Shown: positions 15,347 through 28,877, numbered from the stretch's first letter. The stretch: 64,000 nucleotides of DNA from Capsicum annuum (GCF_002878395.1 NC_061115.1:152267549-152331548); one strand, 5' to 3'. The notes: generated from the sequence alone by a model not told the origin. Numbers and translations: made by a program.

Positions 15347-15625
15347 CAAAACTTAGGCCTAGACAAAATACCACATGTCAAGTTATTAAATTAGCTACGT
15401 AGTAATTTTTTAAGACAATATTTAATGATGTTGTGATAAAAAATTTAAATTAAAAAATATTAGAAAGTTTGAAACTTTCAAAAGATGCAGTAAATTTAAA
15501 AATAAAGAAACGTGGGTTATTTAAAACAACTTTTTAACCCAATAAAACAGATGCAGTAAATTTAAAAAAGAAAAAACTTAGGCCTAGACAAGACTTTTAT
15601 TAAAAATATAATAATAATAATATCT
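15014..15625 (+). repeat. Direct duplication of the Helitron 5' end, period about 312 bp
   Basis: The segments from about 15033 and 15345 match over about 280 bp, including CCACGTGTCAAGTTATTAAA (with changes), TTAATGATGTTGTGATAAAA and GAAAGTTTGAAACTTTCAAA. Each ends with CTTAGGCCTAGACAAGACTT and a TA/AAT-rich junction. This could be a nested insertion into a related copy or a tandem duplication. Confidence 0.85.
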
Positions 15626-15705
15626 TTTTATAAAAACCGTAGCAGCACTTTTAATTTTTTTGAAGAACGTGATAGTAGTTGTAGTAATTATAATTGTAGT
15701 GGTGG

Positions 15706-15706
<1 letters not shown>

Positions 15707-15758
<52 letters not shown>

Positions 15759-15830
15759 TGAAGTATATTAAATAAATAATAGTAATAATAATAATAAAAG
15801 TAATAATAAATAAATAAATAAATTGTAGTT
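15707..15830. repeat. (AAT)n microsatellite cluster
   Basis: An uninterrupted AAT array at about 15707-15757 followed by interrupted AAT/AATA runs to about 15830. Inside the Helitron. Confidence 0.95.
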
Positions 15831-16068
15831 TTAGCAGTAGTAATACGTTGTTTTGGTAAGTAGTAGTTTTAATAATAATAAGATAACAACAACAATTTTA
15901 TAGATTACAGGATAAGTATGAATTTTATTTGAAAAAAATCTAAGGATAAGGATAGAATATTATATTGATCTTCTTATAAGAAATGATATGATATGATATT
16001 TGAATTTGAATATAAATAGAATTTGTATTGGAATTCAATTCTAATTTCTTAACTTCTTCTATATTCAT

Positions 16069-16111
<43 letters not shown>

Positions 16112-16168
16112 GCAACAGTAACAACAGCAACAACAACAACAACAACAACAACAATAATAATAATAATA
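16069..16168. repeat. (ACA)n to (AAT)n compound microsatellite
   Basis: About 27 ACA units with a few substitutions (AGC, AGT), passing into AAT units. No gene nearby. Confidence 0.95.
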
Positions 16169-18944
16169 TGTTATTTACTCTGATGAAATATGTCACATTG
16201 AGTTTGATTTCAAATCATTTTTTCAATTCAAATATAAATTATAAGATAAATATGAATTGTATTAAATGTTATCTTTATGTTCTAAATAGACTTCTACTCT
16301 TTCATAAATTTATTTCTATTAAAATTTAAATGTTATATAATATATTTAAATATAATTTATTTAAATGTTAAATTAAAGATGAAGATATAGTAATTTAATA
16401 ATAATAATAATAATATAATTTCATAATGATGGAGAAAAAAGAAAAAGGCTAATGATAAAGAAGTTTATCTAATTCAAAATCTTTCACCAATTAGGATAAT
16501 GGATAAATATAAAATTAAAGAAAGACTTTTAAAAAAAAATTAAATGTTATCACATAGCTTTATATTAATAGACTTATGAATATTTGTTAAAAGAATTCCT
16601 CATTCTTTGTTAATGTGGTAAACGATTTTTTAAAAATTGGAAGTTTATTGGCAACCGTTTTTATTTATTTTTTTTAAAAAAATTGTTTTATGATGGGAAG
16701 GTAATTATTTTCTTTTTGACATTCAACATATTAGCTATAAGGAAGAGAATTAAATTTAATCTTTTTATTTTGTTAGTATTTATTATAAAAAAAATATGAA
16801 TTAATCCTATTGATTTCAATTTTTTCTCTTAATTCAAAAATATATTTAAGATAAGCATGTTAAATTTTAAAAAGATAAGGATAAGAATATTTGAATTCAA
16901 ATATTTCTCTTAATTCAAATTAAGATAATAAGGATAAGGATATTTGAAGTTGTATTTTTAAATGAAAATTGCATTGGAATAGAATTCTTCCTTCATAATC
17001 TCTCTTATATATATTCACTCATATTCTGTTATGTGATCTTAAGTTTTCTTGTTTCTATATTGATTACTGATTATTAGGTTTATTTATGAATTTACTTATT
17101 ACATTCTTTATTTTAAAAAAAAAAAAAAGCTTTATTTGATTTGACATTTTGTTTTTATATGCAGATAATGATGATGTTTAATAACTATTTTTATTATATT
17201 CGGGTCTGAATTCAAGTAAGTCATATTTTTCTGTAAAATTAATTAAATACATTCTTAAAATTATTGTTACACAATGTTAGACTAAGTAATTGCTATTTTA
17301 AGTAAACTTTGATTATTAGGGTTTAAGTTCGAGATTTGATTGAGGAATATAATGAAAAATTATTATTCATAACTTTAAAATTTTATGCTTATGAACAATT
17401 TTTGCAGTTCATGGCAAAGCAAATTGCAGGTTTTAAAATGGTTGGAGAAAATTTAAAATAAATAAATATTATTTTTATACAATTTGCAATATTTTAACTT
17501 AATTATTTTGATGGTGAAAATAAAATATTTTATAGTGAAAATATGAATGAAAGGTAACAAAAATAAAAAAAAAGATATAAGTAAAAAGAAGATATGTTTT
17601 AATATTTTTTTATAAAATTAACTAAACGGAGAGAACTAGCCTAGCATAAATAAGAAAATAAAATAAAACAGTAAATGTAAAAATATTAAAGAAACATATA
17701 TTATGATTTAAATAATAAAGAGAAATATTGTATTTGTAAACATATAAAATAATAAAAATATTCATGCTTTAAATTTATGCACGTATACATATAAATTATT
17801 TTTATAAAATTAAATTTTGTTCTTTCTTTTTCTCTTTTAAATTGGTTATTAAAGAATAGAAAAAGAAGACATTATCTATATTAGTTTATTACATTTTGAA
17901 GATAAAAATAATCGTGTGAATTTACAGTTTTAAAATATTTAGATATTTTACTATTTTAAATTTTAATGGCATGTATAACATTTTTTATCTTATTTTTCAT
18001 CTTCTTCTTATTGCAAGAGAGTGACTGATTTATTAAAATCCAAATCATCATTTTCGTGGTAGCTCAATAATAAAAGTAATTACTATACTAATTTTAATTC
18101 GAATTGATCACTAAAATTCTCTTTTTTATTTAAATAAAATTTTACAAAATTCAATTATTTAGATACTTACTTTAATAATGCAATCTTAAGTAGAAGGATA
18201 ACTTTATGAAGCATTATACTATAAAATAAAATATTTTTTATGAAGATTATAAAATAAAATTTGCAGGTATTTAGGTTTCAGTTGATTTATTCTTTCCATG
18301 ATTTTACTTAAAAATCTACAACTCTATTTGTTTATTTTTTAATTGATTATGTTTAGTATAAAAATAAAAATAAAAATTTTTAAAAACTAAATGAAATAAT
18401 TTTTAGTAACTGGGATTGAGTCATACAATCTAAAAAAGTACATTGAATAATGTAACTTGGAGTTAATTAAACATAATGCACATATGTTATGTATTAAAAT
18501 TCTTTTTCTTAGAATAAAACTCATGATTTTACTTTCTACTTTAAAATTCATATTCAAAAAAATTTACATGCATTATGGAATTCATTTTTATTATAAGGAC
18601 ATGTTAGTAATTTTTTTTGAATTTAATTTAAAAAACAGAAATTTTTTTAAATCAAATATATGAGATAAATTTATATTTTGATAGATGTGAAAATGTTTGA
18701 CTTAAATTTTTAAATTATAACCACTTCTAATAAAATATATTATTTTGAAATCTTATTCTAATCTATATGTTGTATATTTTGTCATGAATAACAAAATTTA
18801 TCTATTTTTATTTTATATTTTGAGATTAGAGAGAAGAAAACTAAATTACTTATGTGTGTAACACAAAATATAATCTAATTCAAGGTCAAATTAGAAAAAG
18901 TAAGGTAATCAAATAACAATAGAAAAATATACATGGAGGATTTG

Positions 18945-19450
18945 GAGGGGGGGGGGGGGGGGGGTGAAGGGGAGGAAATTTAAATGATTTTTTGAGAATA
19001 TAATGAAGAAATCATCATACAAATATTACTATTTATAAAACTTTGCACGAAAGATATGGAGGGACAACATAATAAAAATTCAAATTGTTTTTGACAATCT
19101 GAAATCTTTAAATTGTAGACGTATGATTAAAAAATCTGAAACATAAAAATATTTTTACAATTATATAATTATTTTTACTAATATATATACTTGATTTGGG
19201 GGGGGGAGGGGGTAAGGCTATTAACAATCCACCATCTTTTAATTGTGAATGATATTATAAAGGAAAATCTGAAACATAATTTTTGCTTACAATTAGATGA
19301 TTGTTTTTCCGTATAAATTTGATTAGCTATGGGGGAATTGGGTAGGGGTGGGTGGGTGGGGGGAGATTGGGTGGGGTGAAAGCATGAGGGGGAAGGGGTA
19401 GAAAAACGTTTATATTCAAAAAATGATTTGGGGATGGGGGAAGGTGGGTA
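18945..19450 (+). repeat. G-run cluster with quadruplex potential
   Basis: A homopolymer of about 20 G at 18947-18965, then G-rich stretches near 19197-19214 and 19331-19376 with repeated GGG/GGGG separated by one to four bases (for example GGGTAGGGGTGGGTGGG). These fit the spacing rule for G-quadruplexes. They lie in the 3' third of the inner Helitron. Confidence 0.7.
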
Positions 19451-20004
19451 GAATTTTTTTTAATTTTATTTTCTCATTTTGTTTTTATTGAGAAATAAAA
19501 TGATCAATGATTATATTAAGATATATAATTTAACAAGTTCAAATGATACATTTCAATATGAAGATTTCAATATGAAGCAATCAAAAATATTACTTGAATA
19601 TTATCCGCGCATCTCGCGGGTATGTATACTAGTTCAATATACATACATACACGCGTCTAGACAATGCGTATCACTGTAGGAGCAACTAAAATTCTTGTCC
19701 ATTGTTCTTTCAATTTTTATTGGGACAACAATTATTGATTCTTTATAGGTGTAGTATTTTTTTTGTAATTAATCCAAAATTGTTATTGTCATTGTAAAAA
19801 TGTTTTCTTTAATTTTTTATATCTATTTTTATAGTTGTTCGGTATAATATATAGGATTTTTAGTGGTGAAAATAATCAGATTTCCTAGCCCCCCCACCCC
19901 CATCCCACCCTTTAGTTTTAGGTTATTATAGAGTTTGAAATAAATATTACTATTGTGATACAGATTTTGCTGTTACTATCTATAGCTTTTTCTGTTTAAT
20001 ACAA

Positions 20005-20365
20005 GTGGTATATGAATGTTCGGTCAAATTTTATAAAATTTTAGTGTAAAAGTTAGATTTAATTATATGTTCAAATATCTTGATTATCGTATTATTTTGT
20101 TGGTATATGCTATTTTTTCTGCTCAATATAGGCAGTAGATGAATGTTCGATCAGACCGTGTAAGAAATTTTTGTGTAAAGATTAAGTTTAATATTATTGT
20201 TATAATATCGCGATTATCATATTGTTTGTTGTAGTTTGTTTTGTTGCTATATACCTTTTTTTTTTTAGTAGATGAATGTTTGATCGGGTTTTATGAATTT
20301 TTTTATAAAGGTTAGATTTAATTATATTATTCTGATATCTCGATTATCGTATTATTTTATTGTAA
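20005..20365 (+). repeat. Tandem repeat, about 130 bp, three copies
   Basis: Three copies share TAGATGAATGTTCGATC-like starts (about 20010, 20132, 20267), a GTAAAG-TTAGATTTAATTAT middle and an ATCTCGATTATCGTATTATT end. Divergence between copies is obvious. No coding function. Confidence 0.8.
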
Positions 20366-21962
20366 TATATGTGGATTTCAATCGTTTATGTTAGGATTTA
20401 GTATAGTTATTTTATTTTCTTTAAGTCTCTTTGCATTTTGGGAAGAAAATCAAGAAGGAATTGAGTTTCAGTAGCTTATGCAGTAATTGTTTTGGTGTCC
20501 AATTTTAAGAAGTATTTATGATTGTCTATCATATTTTACTTTATAGTTTGACTCCGTGGGATCAATCAAAGTAAAACTTTATACGAAAGTGTATATATGA
20601 AATTACGTGACATGTTTGTCTTTACAATTAGATACCATTTCAATAACATTTGTCTAAGGTGAAAATACTATAATTAAACTACTAATAAATTATTTCATCT
20701 GTTGCATGTGGAAGACCACTAGTTATTGAAATGTGAATGTGAATTGAAGAACCACATTGATCATTTAATTTGGATCATATCTAAATTATGGATAAGAAAA
20801 CATATTGAACTCTGAACTTGCATGTGGTGTATCTTTTGATTTTTCAATTCTAAGGTGAAACAGAAGATGAGTAATAAATATCGTAATAATGATACTAAAT
20901 TATTTGTGTTTATGGCACTTGATTGTAAAATTTTCATATTTCATAATATTGTAAGAAGTTTAAAAGCTTCCATGATTACTATCGACCTCGATTGTTCTAT
21001 TTTCTGAATTCTACGTAACTACCGAATCAACTTTGAAAGTCATTTGTTTAATCTCCAATTGATATTGAAACTGTTAGAGTACTCTTTTCTCAATCTGAAT
21101 ACATCTCTTTAGGAATATAATTATTACTTACCCATTGTAATCTTATTTCGCTTTACAATTCTTACTTATTGCAGCCTATTATGTTAATTTAATATCTTTA
21201 AGTCAGTGTTAATATAAATTATTATTTCGCTTAGTGTTTTTCTGTGATTAGTCATGTATTGTGAAAAAATATTTGGTCTTTATCTTCTCCTCTCCGTCAT
21301 ATTTTGTTGTACTTTATGAGGTTAAGTTAGAATTGTCTGTTTGCCAACAAAATAATTTGTTGATTTTTCATTTAGATTTCACAACTGAGAAACAAAGGAC
21401 CTAGCTATAATAATAATATGATAAGAAAGTTCCTAATTCTTCAATGTATTTTTCACCATAGATTTTCGTTAATTTTCAAGAAAGATTAAAGTATTTTTAT
21501 TTTCATTCCTATTGAATTCTCGATCGTTTAATATGTTGTTTTACTTATATGAATTGTTTAATTTTAGAATTGGATACCCATATGTTACATTGTTCCAGCT
21601 GCACAATGAATAAATATTAATGAATTTCCTGGATACAAACTAAAGACGGTAAAAATACCAAAATCTCTAAAATAATAGATCATGAGTACTTTTGTCTTTT
21701 TTCCTAATTTCATAAATCAAATTCTTATTAATGATTTATCTTGGTAATAGATTAAAAAAATAATTAAAATTTCGTATATTTTTCAGTGATATGTTATATT
21801 TTTTTTATAAAAAGTTAATTATCATGTGGGATACATGCGCAACGCACGTGTCCGTAGACTAGTTTTATTTAAACACTATGAACGTACTTAAAAGTATCTA
21901 AAATAAGTCGAAGACATGCTTTTAAAACGAAAAAATGAAAATAATTGCACCAACCAACTTAT

Positions 21963-22060
21963 AATAACATACGCAGTGTAATCCTACAAATAAAATTTGA
22001 AGAGGATAATGTGTATGTTGACCTTATCCCTATAAGGTAGACAGATTGTTTTCAAAAGAT
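21963..22060 (-). mobile_element. Au-family SINE fragment, degenerate
   Basis: The plus strand shows ACGCAGTGTAATCCTACAAA, then GATAATGTGTATGTTGACCT and TTATCCCTATAAGGTAGACA, the complement of the Au SINE 3' half. More decayed than the copy at 13391. No tail found. Confidence 0.55.
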
Positions 22061-23586
22061 CATCAACTCAATTGAAAATAGTAAAAAATAGTTTATGAGA
22101 AAAAACAATGAGAGCATTGAAGAAAAATGCTAAAGAAAGAATGACAACATATACGAAAATGGAACAATCACTATCACAAAATAATACAACAGTCTAAGTG
22201 TTAGAAATAGTAAATAGTCAATCCCAATTTATGTAAGTTAGTTTGACTTGACATCTAGTTTAAGAAAGAAATAAAGAATTTTGAAATCTGTGATCTAAAA
22301 TAAGGTAGATGTTTGTGTAACCATAAGGAGAAATAGTCTAATAGATCTCTGTATTTGTATGTGTTTTTATTTTGAACTCTTCTACTCATTCATTTGTCAA
22401 CTAAACCCTTAAACTCATCAAACACAATATTCTAAATTTCTCTGACCATTGACCTAGCTTATGTGACATTTAGTTTAGGAGAAATAGTCTACTGGAACCT
22501 TGTACTTATCTGAGTTTGTAAAGTGGACATCTTTACTTAGTCTTTTATCATTTAAACCCCTTAACCCATCAAAATACATGATTTTAAACCCCTCCTACCA
22601 TGTGTGTAGCTCACTCTACAAAAATTACATGTCGTATCCACGTCACATAAATTAATGTCATGTCATAAATATCTTCATTAATTAATTTTTAAAATTATTA
22701 ATCTATAATATTAAATAAAAAATAAAATAATAAATTAAAATTTTTATCTTTCAAAATAAAATTCATCTCCCCCATTATTTAAAATTTAAAAATAACAAAT
22801 CAATAATACTTGTTCCATCTTCCACCGATATCATCCATGCCCACAACCACCATCGCCACTCTTTTCAACAAACAAAAAAATCATTATCTAAATCTAAATA
22901 TCAAAAAATCAAAAAATTCAACAACGAAGAGATGAGATTTTGACTTGAAATTTTGCTATAGATCTTATAATAAAAAACTTCAACAATAAAAAATTACGAT
23001 CTATATTATATCATATAATCAAACGTATGTAAAATAGAAGGGAATGAGAAGAGCTTCAATAGTACGTTGTTTTGGTTAATACTGCCCAAATCAAAGTAGT
23101 GTTTTTCAGAGAAGAGATGAGAATAGCAGATTTAGGACATTGAATTGTGATTTTTGGCTTGAGAGCTTTAGACATTTCACATTAAAAGGGAGAGAGAGTT
23201 GAATGGGGTGGGTTGGTGAAGTGTTGGGATGGATGGGGAGATGAACGGAGGTGCGGTGAAGAAGGGGGAAGGGAATAGTTTGCTGATTTGGGGTTGCTGC
23301 TGCGGCGTAAGGGTGGGGGACGGGAATGAGGGAGGAGGATATTTTTTTACGTTTTTGTTTTTTTTAAAAAAATATTTATTTAAATATTTTAAAATAAAAA
23401 ATATTGATTCACTCGCTTAAAAACGCGTGCTTACACGTGTTTTTTCCATCTCAAGAATTTATTGCCACATATACTTGATCAATGGTCAAAAGGATTTAAA
23501 ATATTGTGTTTTGATGAGTTAAAGGGTAAAGATGATAAAAAGATAAGTAGAAGTGTACACATTACAAACTCGAACAAGTACAAGGG

Positions 23587-25201
23587 TGAAACACCCCAGG
23601 TGTTGGTCCATGAAAAATTCTGAGTTCTAAGCTTACTGCCCTGGCTATGACTCTACTTGCGAGTCGTAGGCAGTCATTACGGGTCATAGTACTAGGTCGT
23701 AACGTGCCCATTGAGATTTTTCTAAGTCATTATTTTGACTACGACTACCATGTTACGAGTTGTAAGAAATCTAAATGACTCATATAGTCCTATTCGTAAG
23801 GAAACCAGTGTGATGCTCAAAGTGTTCTATCCAAAGTACGACTAGGATGTAACGAATCATATGAACTTGTTACGAGTAGTAAGTTCTTTTCCATAACCAG
23901 ATTAGTGTTGGAGGTCCGAAACACTGTCCAGACTATGACTGAGGAAAATGAGTCGTAGTGTGATCCTACGAGTCGTAAGGTCACCCGTAATGACTGGCGG
24001 ATTATTTTTTAGCTTTTCAATGAGGGTATTTTAGATATTTTTCTTTTATTTCAATAATAACTCACGACCTATAAATATACTTGGGACTCTATTTCCATCC
24101 ATAATGCACATCAAATACACTCACCTCTCTCTCAAATCCTCTCAAGCATCAATACTTAGGCTTTTAAAAAAGTGAGTCAAGTAGAGATTCAAGAGTTGAA
24201 TTCTCTCCATAATCTTGAATATCTTAGACATGTGACTCCACCCTTAAATTCATTTTATTTAATGCATGAATTTATATGGTTAATTATGTGGATTTGAAAT
24301 AAGAGTTTTGATATGATTGAGAGCTTTGACATGAATGGTTCTTAAATTGATTTTCCGTGGTTTATTATTCATTATTCATGCTTTGTTAACAATTTTAAAC
24401 TTGTGGGGTGCATGAGATTAGTGAATAGTGGGGTTATATTTTCCCCAATTATGATGAATTTTGCTTTGACATGATTTTGAAAATTGAGTTTCCTCGCCCT
24501 AAATATGAAATTGATAATGATACATAACTTTGTCACATATTTTGACTTGCTCAGTTGAACTAATGCATTGGCATAAAAGGTTAATGAATCATGATATGAT
24601 TTTATTGAACTTCGGGTATGTGGATCCCCCGTGTGAATGTTAATTGAATTTAAGGGATCATGAATTTTTCCCTGTGTGATGGTAATGGATTGTGGTATGA
24701 TAATGAACTTGCAAGTAGGGTTGGTATGGTGATACCAACAAGATGCCTAAATGCATAATCAGTTCAATAAATTGGACATGTGTATTAAATATTTTAATTG
24801 GGCTTAAAAAGTGAGTTGTATAGCCGTACCGTGAAAGTTGAGGTCCCGAGAAAACAACACCAAATATTGCACTAGCCAACGCGGGGGTCTAAATGATCAG
24901 GAGGTTCGAGTCTCCCTTATTATTATTATATGATTGGGAGGTTCAAGTTCTCTATGTTATATAAATTGGTGCTTAAGTCACCTTTAATTTATGCCGAAAG
25001 GTTCGAGTCCCCATCAGGCATATGACATATGATTATCCTCTGATTTGTGCGGCTACACACACTAGGGCCCTTTCAGCTAGGAAAGACTTGTGCCCTTATA
25101 ACCTGTGGGTGCCTTGATTATGAAGGTTATGCTACACAATCTAAGTTAAGATTTTAAAAGGTCATGCTAAGCCTTATTCCCAACCCCGACATGTGATAAT
25201 G

Positions 25202-25245
<44 letters not shown>

Positions 25246-25839
25246 GTATGTATTTGCATTTGATGATGTGCATTGAATTTGACTGATTTGAATTATTACT
25301 CATGGAATTATCTAATTCCTTATCTCTGAGTTACATGCTAAAGCTCCAACCATTAACCGTCTCTGGACGCTGTATGTCCACACGATGCAAGCACCAAAAA
25401 TTCTTCTACCTTTTCTATGCAGTGATCAGGTGTTCATGGATAGTTCGTGAGTTGACTTGAAGTGGTGATCTTCCATCCTTCGAAAGACTTCATTTCATGT
25501 TTTGATTTTTTATGTCTTAGACTTTGTTTCAGACTTCTTTTTGGCTATGGTCAGGAATATATCTCGATACTTTATTGGTATTCGATTTTGTTAAAGGCTT
25601 TGTGGGTATGGTAGATTTGGGTATAGTGTTGGTAGTTGGTATTGGTTATAGGTATCGGTTGGTGGTTATTGATATAACTTAGAATCTTTGAACTTCTGAT
25701 ACTTTTTCTTGTTATATGTTGGGACTTCAGTCCATGTTAGCGTGTGTTGTGTTCAGTTGACTAAGAAATGGGGGTGGTCTCCGATCCTCAATGAATTTGA
25801 GATGCCCATCAAGGCCAGACCCTGATTCGGATCATGACA
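23587..25839. mobile_element. Solo LTR (about 2.25 kb) inside the right end of element B
   Basis: Begins TGAAACACCCCAGGTGTTGG and ends GGATCATGACA (TG..CA). Flanking 5-mers AAGGG and AAGGA differ at one base. Removing it joins the two parts of B's right inverted repeat. The early part has repeated TACGA-GTCGTA-type motifs, and the middle has three GGTTCGAGTC-like repeats (24903, 24943, 25001). Size and style fit a large Gypsy (Tekay-type) LTR left by LTR-LTR recombination. No internal region. Confidence 0.65.
25203..25252. repeat. (AT)n(GTAT)n microsatellite
   Basis: A run of TA dinucleotides passing into ATGT/GTAT units, within the solo LTR. Confidence 0.9.
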
Positions 25840-26953
25840 AAGGATCCATTTGATTATTTTGCCTTTATTTTATTGACTCAATTAAAATGCATGATTTTAT
25901 ATTTAAAAAGTATGTGAATGTGAATATGCTTAAAAAATAATATATTCAAAAGAAAAAGATTTAAATAATTAAGAAAGAGAAAAAAACAAAGTTCCCAACC
26001 CCCTCTCATCCATCTTCATTCTTCTCCACTATTTTTTTCCATCGAACCTCAATCAGATTGGGTGGTTTGTTGAGTTTTTAAAGGCGTCAATGGGGGTTTC
26101 AGATGTTGTCGTTGATGGTGATCATTTCTGGCGGTGGTTTTGCTCCGATTCAAAGGCTATGGGTGTTCCATGGTGGTGGTGTGGTGGTTTGGATTAAGGT
26201 CGATGAAGATGGATTGAGAGGAGAGCAGATGAATTTTTTCATGAGTCGTGCTCTATTTTTTTTTTATGTGTGTTTTTGGTATTATTAGTGGATGGAGTAT
26301 TGATTATTCTAATTGTTATGTCGAAGGGAGTTTGGTGGTGGTGGAACATTGTGGGTTGGTTGTGGGTTGTGGGTTGTGGGAGGTGGAGATGGTGGTTGTG
26401 GAGATGGAGTTTGTTTTTCAAGATTTTCTTTGTTCATTCCTAATTTGAAAGGTCATTTCTAAATTGGCTTGATGGGGTTTTCAATAATTCATCATTGAAT
26501 TTCAAGAATAGTCATTTGTTTCAATTCTTGAATTTTTTGTGTTTATTTGTTTCAATTCTTGAATTCTTCGTGTTCTGTTTTTCACTCTGTTTCACAAGGA
26601 AGCAACAAGCTTGTTATCTATGGCTTATCCCAAAATATTCTTAACAAAACACATTACTAAGCCTTGCAAATTCATTATGCCACATTACCCTTTCTCTCAT
26701 GACTCCTCAAACTTGGTTGTGCCTTATCAAATCGTCGAAAACTCAAAGTTTTTGCTTTATCCACCTATGATTGAGAAATCCCATTTCACAATTGAGCAGA
26801 CGTCGGTTTTGTGAAAAAATATGTCACATGAAAAGTTGACTCTAAAGGGAATAGTTCTTTAGATGTTTGTGATGAATTACAATAAGATTTTAATGCTGAG
26901 TCTATATGGGATGAGGTAAATGAACAACCGATGTGGAAATGGAGTTGGAGATG

Positions 26954-28877
26954 TATTGGGTTCGAAATCGAGAGGGCGTCATGCGGAAGTTTAAAATTTG
27001 TAAAATATGAGACGATAATTCAGATGACAAAGAAAAACATACTAAAAACTAGAAAATTATTGATATAATTTGGTTAAATGACCTACATATTAAAAATAAA
27101 ATTAAAAACTTAAACCTATTAAGAGAAATCTCTCCCTAAACAAAGACTCTTTAAAAACTACATTGTGGATACTATTGTGTTATGACATGAGAAAAGGGGT
27201 CTTCTATTTATAGAGGTCCAAAACCTTTCCTCCAAGAAGAGGTTTATCAAATATGGAAAAGTTTTATATTTTCCTTTCAGGAAAAATAAAAGTAATTATG
27301 GTATTACTTTTATTTTTCTTTTAAGAAAAGTAAAACTTAAATTTGGTAAGAAAATCAGGACAAAAACCCTAACAAATTTCCCCTTTTTGGCTTGATTTTC
27401 CTCACTTATTTGCCTTCTTCATATCATATGCATAATTTTAGTTCTTCACATAATCTTATTACAGCTGCTTGCCATGGTTAAAATAAAGTTTAAAATATTA
27501 TGGGTTAAAAATGGTTTAAAAAATATCTTATTTTTATCTTTAAAAATGCGGCAGCAGGAATGTTGAAAATATGCTCTAAACTCCTTCTCCACATGTAGCT
27601 AGACAAAGATCTTCATGATCATCAAATTGATTGCAACTTTTATCTTAGCATGTCTTCAATCTGAACCAACGGATCTTTGAACCATATGCTCTGATACCAC
27701 TTGTTGAGTTCGAAATTGAGAGGGCATCATGCGGAAGCTTAAAATTTGCAAAATATGAGACGATAATTCAGATGATAAAGAAACAAATACTAAAAAGCAT
27801 AAAATTATTGATATAATTTGGTCAAACAACCTATATATTAAAAATAAAATTAAAAACTTAAACCTATTGGGAGAAATCACCCCCTAAACAAAGACTCTTT
27901 AAAGACTAAATTGTGGATACTATTGTGTTATGACATGAGAAGAGGGTTTTCTATTTATAGAGGTCCAAAACCTTTCCTCCAAGAAGAGGTTTACCAAATA
28001 TGAAAAAGTTTTATATTTTCCTTTCAGGAAAAGTAAAAATAATTATGGTATTATTTTTATTTTCCTTCTAAGAAAAGTAAAACTTAAATTTGGTAAGAAA
28101 ATCAGGGAAAAAACCTTAACAAATCTCCTCCTTTTGGCTTGATTTTCTTCACTTATCTGCCTTCTTCATATCATATGCAAAATTTTGGTTCTTCACATAA
28201 TCTTATTACTGTTTTTTGCTATGGTTAAAAATAAAGTTTAAAATATTATGGGTTAAAAATGATTTAAAAAATATCTTATTTTTATATTTAAAAATGTAGC
28301 AGCGGGAATATTAAAAGTATGCTCTAAACTCCTTCTCCACATGTAGCTAGACAAAAATCTTCATGATTATCAAATTGATTGCAACTTTAATCTTAGCACG
28401 TCTTTAATATGAACCAATGGATCTTTGAACCATAGGCTCTAATACTACTTGTTGGGTTCGAAATCGAGAGGGCGTCATGTGAAAGTTTAAAATTTGCAAA
28501 ATATGAGACGATAATTCAGATGACAAAGAAAAACATACTAAAAAGAATATAATCATTGATATAATTTGGTCAAATGACCTACATATTAAAAATAAAATTA
28601 AAAACTTAAACCTATTGGGAGAAATCTCCCCCTAAACAAAGACTCTTTACAGACTACATTGTGGATACTATTGTGTTATGACATGAGAAGATGGGTCTTC
28701 TATTTATAAAGGTCCAAAACCTTTCCTCCAAGAAGAGGTTTACCAAATATGGAAAAATTTTATATTTTTCCTTTCAGAAAAAGTAAAAGTAAAAGTAATT
28801 ATGGTATTACTTTTATTTTCCTTCTAAGAAAAGTAAAACTTAAATTTGGTAAGAAAATTAAGGCAAAAACCCTAAAA
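26954..28877 (-). mobile_element. Tandem TRIM retrotransposon: LTR-internal-LTR-internal-LTR
   Basis: Three LTRs (26954-27374, 27702-28121, 28450-28877; about 420-428 bp) separated by two near-identical internal regions of about 327 bp. In minus orientation each LTR starts TGTTAGGG or a variant and ends AACA; next to it lies TGGTATCAGAGC (27688-27699), the initiator-Met primer site, and AAAAAGGGGAA is the purine tract at the other end. The whole is flanked by a perfect 5-bp duplication AGATG (26949-26953, 28878-28882). No protein is encoded. The primer site in the second internal region has changes. Confidence 0.87.

Larger units (their letters stand above)
15311..19632 (+). mobile_element. 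Inner Helitron (second 5' and 3' ends)
   Basis: A second left end, TCTATATATATA, follows A at 15310 and leads into the same GCAAAACTTAGGCCTAGACA as the first copy 312 bp upstream. The right end has the hairpin CCGCG-CATCT-CGCGG (19605-19619) and CTAG at 19629-19632 followed by T, a textbook Helitron 3' terminus. The interior is non-coding and rich in microsatellites and G-runs. Confidence 0.6.
15014..21862 (+). mobile_element. Outer Helitron (5' TC end, 3' CTAG end)
   Basis: The left end TCTATATATATATATAAAAG follows an A at 15013. The right end has a GC hairpin (ATGCGCAACGCA, about 21834-21847) and stops at CTAG (21859-21862) followed by T. TC start, 3' hairpin, CTAG end and insertion between A and T are Helitron rules. 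No Rep/helicase frame is present, so it is non-autonomous. A second 5' end (15311) and second 3' end (19632) lie inside, so pairing of ends is an inference. Confidence 0.55.
22478..25863. mobile_element. Mutator-like element B nested in element A
   Basis: Left end GGAGAAATAGTCTACTGGAA; the right end, reassembled mentally across the LTR at 23587-25839, reads in reverse GGCAAAATAATCAAATGG then CTTGTACTTGT, matching the left. The flanking 9-mers are TTTAGTTTA (22469-22477) and TTTATTTTA (25864-25872), one mismatch. B is of the same family as A and sits inside A's left inverted repeat. No transposase. Confidence 0.8.

Noticed and set aside
26103..26448. Overlapping Gly/Val-rich and His-rich frames
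   Set aside because: They come from GGTGG-rich MULE interior sequence and lack any conserved motif.
26611..26814. 67-codon frame in MULE A that could be captured host exon
   Set aside because: No family recognised and no splice or codon support, so not listed as a capture.
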